From the NCBI GenBank assembly GCA_947652605.1, contig OX393583.1:10023222-10087221 (forward strand): 64,000 nucleotides of DNA, in the 5' to 3' direction. The notes beneath the pieces are model-generated. The model did not search any database, was not told the DNA's origin, and saw nothing but the letters and a program-made list of their open reading frames with translations. A program made the position numbers and the translations under genes. The DNA comes from Elmis aenea. Taxonomy: Eukaryota; Arthropoda; Insecta; Coleoptera; Elmidae. This document shows, one piece after another, positions 51,201-60,200 of the stretch. Positions within the stretch are counted from its first letter, which is position 1. Every line of letters starts with the position of its first letter.

Positions 51201-54200
51201 AAATTGTATGTACTTTATTAATTACGTAAGTTTGTATAATAATAGACATACCATAGTGCCAGTATAAAAATTTTCTAAAATACACCTCAAATCACCTAAA
51301 TAGATGGTCACTTTTCGGACACCCTGTGGTAGCTTACATATATAAAAATCAAATTTCAAAAGCTACAAAATATAAACCTTATCTTTTAGTTTTGTTCATA
51401 TCTCAAAAATTTAAAACTGAAAATATTGGTATCTCAGTTCTGTAAGCCGTAATAAGAGATAAAGAAAAACAAATGCCATGGTGATTGCATTGATTTCATA
51501 ATATAAAAATTTACATTTTTATTAAATTATTGCATATCAAAAGAAATTCTGCAGTGCTTTGAAAACAGTTCAAAGTTTTTAAATTCTAAAAGAGATTTGG
51601 AATGGGCTCAAATTCCTGTACACTTTTTTCCATTCAACCAAGTCTGTAGCTCCTATAATATGTTACATCCTAAAGGCAGTCAAATTATCTTGGACTGGCT
51701 GTATAGGGTGGTCCAAATTTCATGGGATTACACGAGTAACTCGCTTAATATTCAAGATAGAAAAATTGTTAAATTACCATAAATGTGCAGTTTTTTAAGA
51801 CAAACTCAGAACCGTTTTTAAAAATATTTCAGCATTGCCGGTTTTTAAGTTATTGAAAAAAAAACAGTTTTTTTGTCACATTTATAATTTGTTATGTCTC
51901 CGTTATTGTTGTAAATATCAAAAAAGTTTGTGTAAATACTTTTTAGATATTTTTATGCTAAATTAGATAATACAAAAAATCATTTTTTTAGCTCGCCGTT
52001 AAAAAGTTACGACACAAACTTACCTTTTTTTAAATTTAAGCTATAGTTGGCTTTGGCCTATATAAATTCTTTATTTTTTTCTCATTCCCAATATATAGGG
52101 GTTGAAGTATTAATTTTAATAATACGCAAGTTACGAAGATTTTTAGTATTTTTTTCAAAGAAAAATATAGTAGGCTGAAAACAAAACAACATAAAACCTT
52201 TTAAAACTCATGTGGTGCAACTTACTAAGGTTTTTTGATTTGTTGTTTAGATAAACTGTAGGTTTTACCAGAGAAGTTATAGACAAAAAAAAAGTTTCTA
52301 AATAAATCAAGCTTTCAAACCAAAATTTTTAAATTGCAAAATTTGAACCCACCAAAAAGTTCTGGTAAAAATCCAACAGGGGTCTCACTTTTCAGCCCCC
52401 TGTGAAGGTGGGAGATGATTAAAAATATTACCATGGGAAATCTTTTAATAAGTATAAAACATTTACCAAATATAATTCGTCTACATTGATTCAAATTTGA
52501 TAAAATAAAAACCTAATTTTACCGCTCCCCCTTTAGGGGGGAGAAAGGGGTGGTCTAAAGAAAAAAATTTATATAAAAGAACCCCCTTAATTTTTGATAA
52601 GGAATCACCTACTGATATTTTTTTTACGAAACACCCTGTAAATATGACAAAAAAAACGAAAATAATAAAATATTTTTGAAAACGGTTTTGAGTTTTTCTC
52701 AAAAACAACTGCACATTTTTGGTAATTTAACCATCTCTTTATATTGAATATTAAGCGAGATACCACCCTGTACAACAACTGTGGATCATTTTTTGTGTAC
52801 TGGCTACATTTAACATTTCATTAGTTTGTAAGATCACCCATAGATAGACACTTTAATTATTATTTTTTGTTTCACCCTGTATCTAATTTTCAATAAGTTT
52901 TCCACGCTTATCACAGTTTAATAAATTGTGTTTTGTTCATTTTATGGCTTTTTCATCCAACTTAGTTTACTTTGAGGGGTTGTGGCAGACATTTTAGACC
53001 ACATTTACCATCATACATTTTAATTGCATGTAATTAGATATCCACTGTGTGAAAATAAATTATCCTACGCCCATGGGCGTCCGCAGGAAAAATTTTCAGG
53101 AGGGGGCAAAGCATAGAGACAAATAATAATATATGTGTATAGATTTTAATTAAATTTTTGATTTTTATTATTTGTTTTTACAAGTACTATTTTTTACTCG
53201 ATTCCAGGGAGGGGGCAAGTGCCCCGTTTGCTCCTCTGCGGACGCAAATGCCTACACTGCAATAATAGTTAAATTATGTTTAGTTTTTTTTTTTTTTAAG
53301 GAAAAGTCAGTAACGGAATCCGACTTAACAGACATGAAACGCAAGTTGAGACCAGTAAAATCAGCCGAGAGTTTAACTTCTGGTCATTCAGAGCCTGCAC
53401 TGGGCGAAGATGTCTTGGGGCCACTGCATTGTTTACTCAAACCACCGGGACATAATAGGTGTGTTTTCTAAAGTTACTTTTTAAAATCGCCGTTTTTGTT
53501 AATAATTATTTTTTTTCTTACAGATCTGTGTCTCATGATTCTTACTTTGATACGCTACAAAATTCTCAAAACAATTCCGAAGGATCTCTTTTGGATCTCA
53601 GTGAAATTCAGCTTAATTTCGAGTTGGAAGAATCGGAAATGAGGATATTTTCGGAAGACGAAAGCCTCGTTAGTTCTCCCCGAGTCCGAAAAGACCCTGT
53701 AAGTTAAGCAATTTTTATTTTTTCGTTTTGAAAGTGCGAACGAATAGTTGTGCATTTTTAATGTAGCTTGTACAGCATAGTATGTTAAATCCGAGTCTTA
53801 TGCTGCCAATCGAATTGACCGCTGAGTGCGCTGAGGATGGTCATTAAAATATCCCAGGGTATTAACTTCGTTAGTATCATTATTTGTCACACGCTTAGAT
53901 TGAATACTAGCAGATTTCACTCTTCTAAATTTAAAAAAAATTGATTCTATTCATTGAAATTTCTGTCTGTTCATTACAGTCAAATGAGGATACCTCTCAC
54001 TGAACACACGGCAAGTTCTTTCAATAATCTTGTTGCATTCTTCATGAATATAAAATAAGTTCAAAATATTCGTGTTCGAATTCTTTTGATTTTACATTTT
54101 CATGGATACTTCAGACAAACGCAATAAAAGTGGTTTACAGTTATTAATATTGGCATTTGTTGTCATTTCCAAGGCTTACTATTTAAAAATGTTGCAATTT

Positions 54201-57200
54201 CTCTTAACTTTATCAAAAATTCTTAATAACTTGAAAATTGTTGCAGATAGGTATAGGAAACGCTAATACAGATTGATGCAAAATGTAATTTTGCATTAGT
54301 AAATGAAAATAAAGTTTGTGCATTGTATTTGAAAAAAAAAACGAGTTTTAGTGGTCTGAAGTTGTATTAAAATAAAATTAAATTTTGGACACCCTGTAAG
54401 TACAGCATCGATTATAAAAATTCCAGGATGTACTCCAAGGTTTTTTCTAGGCATGGTTTAAAGTTGAGCGTTTTTTCTTCAAAAATGGCGGCGTTAGATA
54501 GTATTAAGCATCACGATGAAAATCAAAAAATTTTCAAAAAAGTCCAAAGATCTAAAAAATGACTGCACTTAGGTATAGGGAATGCTAATAAAAGTCCCTC
54601 TAAAAAAACGTTTTAAATCCAAATACGCAATAAAAAATAGACCATTGTATTTGAAATAAGAAAGTAGACGTCAACTTCCGATATTTCCGGAAGTGTCGCC
54701 ATCTTGAAAATATTTTCAATAAACACATCAGATGCCATTATGGTCATAACCAAAATTTCAGATCCCTACCCTTTTTCATTCTTCATATATTTTTAAGTAC
54801 CGGTCTCAATCAATCACCCTGTATAATATGTTTTGTTGTTGAATACTGTTAAAATTGATAAGAACAGCAACGAATAAAGTGGAATTTTTACCATTCTCAT
54901 TGGAAGGGGCCCGTTGTGTATTGCTTCCTCGGGGCCCGAATTTTTTGTGACTGGCCCTGCTTTAAATTATTTTACCATTATTTAACGTTGGCATATAACT
55001 ATGGTTACAGTTGCCATGGTTATTATGTAACAAACTTTTGGTGGATTTCAAATTGTCATGTTACTTTAACCGTATCTCAAAATTTTTGAAAGATGTCACA
55101 CTAAATTGCCTGTTAGATTTTTTAAAAATCCACATTAAAAAAATTAAATGCGTAATAGTTTGGATGTTAATATTTCATATTATTGATTGCCTATTATCTG
55201 ATATGCTGTTGGACTATTAAGCTGATTATGTATATATATTTTATGCGTTCACATTGTATGTTACAGGCGCACCGGAAAATATTCTCACGAGCAAGACCCG
55301 AAGACGCAAGCAGCATCAATAATTCCGCAAACCCATCACCAAAGAAGCAAGCGAGAGTCGTACTTTCGCCCGACTCGTCGTCCCGAAAACGCACGCGACT
55401 CGAAGACCAACTCTCCGACATCCAGTACATCGATTGCAACACGCCCGATAACACTTACATGATTTCGACGACGGCGTTGGTACACTCGCAACCGGAGACG
55501 ACCAAAGCCATCGGTTCCCGGTGTTTCGAATCGTACCAACCGAAAAACAAATCGCCGAGAAATTCGGAAGTCGACGTCAAACGGCAGTCGTTGAATCTGG
55601 ATAAGTCGGAGAAACCGTCGCTGCCCAAGTCGTTAACCGAATCGAATATTAGCGGACAGCTGGTATTGCCCTCGGATCAGTCGAGCGCTTTTGCGACTCC
55701 GACGCCCCAGTCGCCGACGTACAAACCGCTGGGCGATTCGAGTACAAACACGACCCCGTTATCGCCGGACTTTAGCCCGCCGACGGAGATCGGTTACCAA
55801 AATCTGAACCGGTGCTCGGGCGATAGGTTTTCGAGCGACGATAACGAGAAGACGTTGCAGTTTGATAAATCCGTTTACGAAGACGTCGTTAGTCCCGTTA
55901 GTAAAAAAGCTAGTCCCACTTATGAAAATGTACTGACTACCATTAGTATTACGTACCGGTCGCCAACCAAATCGAACAAAGAACCCATCGTACCTGAAAA
56001 TCACAGCGAATCGATCTACGAAGACGTGCTGGTCAATCCCGAACAGGCTCTTGTACCGACGGTAGCTGCGTCGTTGCCCTTGCAGCAGGCGAGTCAACCA
56101 GACCTCGAAGACGAAGAAGAAGAAATAGGAAATATATCCTCGACATTCCTTCCGCTGTTGGAAAAAGAGATAAGGAACCAAAGACCGAGAAGTTTAAGTG
56201 CCCTTGAGGACAACAACCCGTCGAACGACGGTTCCAACGAAAGCCCACGGCCTAATTCGAGCTTCGGGGCCGTCAGCACCGCGAAACACGAATCGAAAAG
56301 TACGGATCTGCAAGTGAGCGATACTTCCGAGCTCGGTCCCATCCTTTCCGAAACCCTAACTCCGTACAATTTCGTCAACAGCGCCGAGCAGCTAAGCCCG
56401 ACGGACTTAAGCTTGAGCGAAGTATTGCACAGTTCGACTGATAATTTAAGCACTAGTCAATCTTCAATTAGTTTTCCCGTCAGTCCCGTTAGGAACTCGA
56501 CGAGTCCCAACGTTAGTCCCATGCAATTCGGCGAAAACACGAAGACGTTATCCCAAGAGATCTTAACACCGATTAGCCCGAGCTTGAGCCCGCTCGATAG
56601 CAGGACCCGTGATACCAGCGAAGGCAGCCTGGTCGCTCTGACCGACGATAACGGGTTTAATCCACTCGCAATCAGACCGTGCAATCCGGAATATTTTAAA
56701 CTCACGGATAATAATATAAGTCCAAGCGACTTCAGTATGTCGGAAGTGGAAAAATCGAAAATGGAAAAATCGTCGGAGCTCACTTCCGCAGTCTCGGAAA
56801 ACATTGTGCATAAAACTTCCATAGAAATAAGACCCGTTGAATTGAATTTCGATAACAGACCGACGAGTATAAACCTCATAGAATTCAGTCCGAGCGAACC
56901 ATCCGATTTGAATCCGAATCGAGCCTTGGCAAACGACAAAAGAAAATCGTCGGAAACCGAGTGTTTGGACGACGAAAACAGCATATACCAGCAGGTGAAG
57001 TATTTCCGGAGATCGATACACGAAATTAATGCACTATTGGATATGGAAAACGTGCCTCCGAACGAAAACACAAACGGAAGCAGGTCGAATTCGTTACAGA
57101 ATCTTTTAAACAATCTCGAAAGCAATAATAGCATTAAGGAAACCGATATACTCTCGGACGATCCTTCGGAATCGAAAAATTACGATTCGTTGGAGGCCGA

Positions 57201-60200
57201 AACTTTCCACGTGTACGAAAACGTGGAAACGAACCCCCAAGGCATCGATGAAATCAAAGAAAACACAACGGAATCGTCGAGTGGGAAAATTACCGAAACC
57301 GAATTGGAAAATTCTCGGAAAAACTCGTCGGAAAGAGAAACTTCGGCAAAGCTAAACGTCAAAAGCCTCACTAGCAAGTTCGAGTTGAAACCTATGAGCG
57401 AAAAACCGCCGATTTTCAAACAGAATGACCAGAAATCTCCGGGCATTCCGAAACAAAACATGAAACCGTTCGATTTCCAAAATCTTGGCAGTGTCAACGT
57501 CGCTAAAAATAAGTTCGGGAGCAACAGCTCTTTGGAAAGCAATGTCAGCAACGGAACTCCGAAAGTACCAAACGAAAAAGAGAAACTATCGCCATGCTTA
57601 CAGACTCGGCAAGGCAGTGCGAGTAGCAACGAATTTTTCAACTCATCTAAAAGTAAATTCAGAAGCACCGTGTCCTTGGAAAGTGACCTTAATAAACAAA
57701 AGATCGTGTACGACAAAGACGGTTTACCGCCCTGTTTAAGGGCCAAGCAAATACGGAATACGGTCAAAACGCAGTCGTTGGACGAAGACGCATTTTTGAA
57801 GGAATTCGGAATGTCCCAGTCGCTTCCGAGGCGGAAATCGATGGACGAAAATTTGGGCTCGAAATTGAACACGCTTCCGAAGGTCCTGAATCAGCCGAAA
57901 CCGTTACCTTCCGAGGACGAAAAATTGGACATACACTTGACCCACAGCACGGAAAATGTTGGTCTTACATTACCAGAACAAAAACTGAACAGGGAACGGA
58001 TAGAAAAATACAAGGAAGAGCGGCGAAAATTTTTACACGACAAGTACCGGTCGGAATCGTTTAAGGAAAACAAGGATATTTTATTGACCCGGTTCAAACA
58101 GAAAACTCCGAAGGACAAAGAGAACGAGGACGAAGCAAACTCGAACGGCGAGCAAAAGGGAACTATAAGTGATGCACATTTGGACGCGGTTTATTTAAAA
58201 TTGGGTGCTAGACGGAAAAATAGTTGTGGCGAAAACAAGGACAGCTTAAGTGAGGAAAGTTCGAGCGAATTTACTAAAGATAGCCTAGAAAATAACGATG
58301 TAAATACTCGTAATAGTTTGAGTGAAAATGACAAAAGTACCTGCAAAAAAGAAATAAAATCGGATTTAAGAAATCATCGAATAATCGAATCCAAACCGGA
58401 AACACACAGGACCAAATATCCGAGTGACTGCAGCGACAGCATAAAATCAAGGACGGCTCTGTTCGAGTCGCACTTAAATCAAAGTAGGCGGTCCGCATCT
58501 GATATAAGTACAAGTAAGTTCGTCGATTTGAAAGTTAATAAAAATTCAGGTGTAGACCCCAACAATAAAGTTTTTAAGAATGTACAAGAGTACAAATCAC
58601 CTGTATACACCAAAAAGAATATTAATTTAAAAGAACTAGATAGTGATGTTAGTGATATTGCTGGAGGCGAAGATTTTATAAGAAACAAAAGAAGGGACGA
58701 TGACTGTAATAAGAGTGAAAGGAGGAGACATACGTACGAATCAAGAGAAAGAGAGACGGAAGGAGATCGAGTCAGAAGAGTTAGTTTAGAAAGCAGAAGT
58801 CCTAGGTAAGTCAAAGATTGTTTTTTTTTTAATGTCACGTAACTACAGTGTGTTCCAAAAATAATGTTTCAAAACATACTACATATATTAACAAATAAAA
58901 ATATTACTTGTTCTACTTAAAGTTTTCAAGAAGCGTGAATTCTCTTTCTTATTAGACAAGTTACTTGAATTCAAGTCGCTTGACTTGAATTTAAGTAACT
59001 TGAAATGAAGTTTATGTTCATGTTTTGACAAGTAGATATTTAAAATGATGTAAAGGCAGTCGGTGCATTCCTATCGCGATATTTCTCATCTTCTTTCTTC
59101 TACAGAACATAATAAATTTCATATATTTGGAGGAATTTACTCCAACTTTTTTCACATTTATTTACTCATTATTGACATTGCGATTGACTTTTTACACACA
59201 TCACTCAGTCAAATCCCTGTCAAATTTGTATGACGAAACAATTGCATCATTCAAGTTGTCAGTGAAAAGTTGAATGACTCTCTACTCTACTTGAAACGAA
59301 CTTGAAATCAGCTTCAAATCAATTACAAGTAAACTAAATATCAGGTTCACATTGGTAAAGTGATTTCAAGTTACTTGACTTCAAGTTGTTGAATTCAAGT
59401 AACTTGACTGATGAGAACAAGGTTTTAAAGTCAACTTAATGTCAGTTTCACATTGGTAAAATGCTTTTAAGTTTCTTAAATTCATGCTACTTTAATTCAA
59501 TTTGAGCTTGAGATAATTTAACTTTTAAGTGTGGTTTCCTGTCCAACTGAAGTGGCATTTTTTTTCCAATAGTCATATACAGGGTGTACCACTAAATTCA
59601 GGCCATGGTAATCTCACTTAATGAAAGACAGTGTTCCTTAAAATGTGCTCCGCGGACTCTAGGGTTCCCTAAATTTTTGTAAAGGGGTGCCCTGACCCTT
59701 TTCATATGTTCGAAAATCATCCAAATTTATTTGCCATTCTAAAACATTATCTACAAAACAATTCATTAGGGTCTTCTGCAAGCTTTTAATTTTGGGAAGG
59801 CTCCTCAGAGTAAAAAGTTTGAAAAACACTGATACAGGTACAACACCGATTTCTGGCAACTTTTTTTAGTCCAGGAGTGTCAGAAAATCGGTGTTTACTT
59901 GTACAAGCAAAAACTTGCAGATAATAAAACACAATAGAGCGATATTCAGCTGTTAATTTAATAGAAGCAAATAATGCATTTTTGCTATTTTTTATTTAAA
60001 TTATTATCTTCTTTGTTTTTAAAATGAAAATCACAATTTTTATGCATTGTGATTATTGATACGCCCAAATTAGTTGTGGGATCCGTATTTTCATTGCACA
60101 TTTAGTTCTAAAGAAATAACCATCAATTTTTGATTTTCCTATGGGCGACGCATTACTTTTTTTCATTTTGGAGATATATCACCAACAAAAATTAGCAAAG

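Noticed and set aside
55183..55266. Extension of the giant exon upstream to an earlier ATG
   Set aside because: The acceptor at 55265-55266 joins in phase to the preceding exon; the upstream residues are intron-like and hydrophobic by chance.
55194..58838. Several - strand open frames of 70-230 residues across the giant exon
   Set aside because: Antisense shadows of a long Ser-rich coding exon; no family resemblance or signals.
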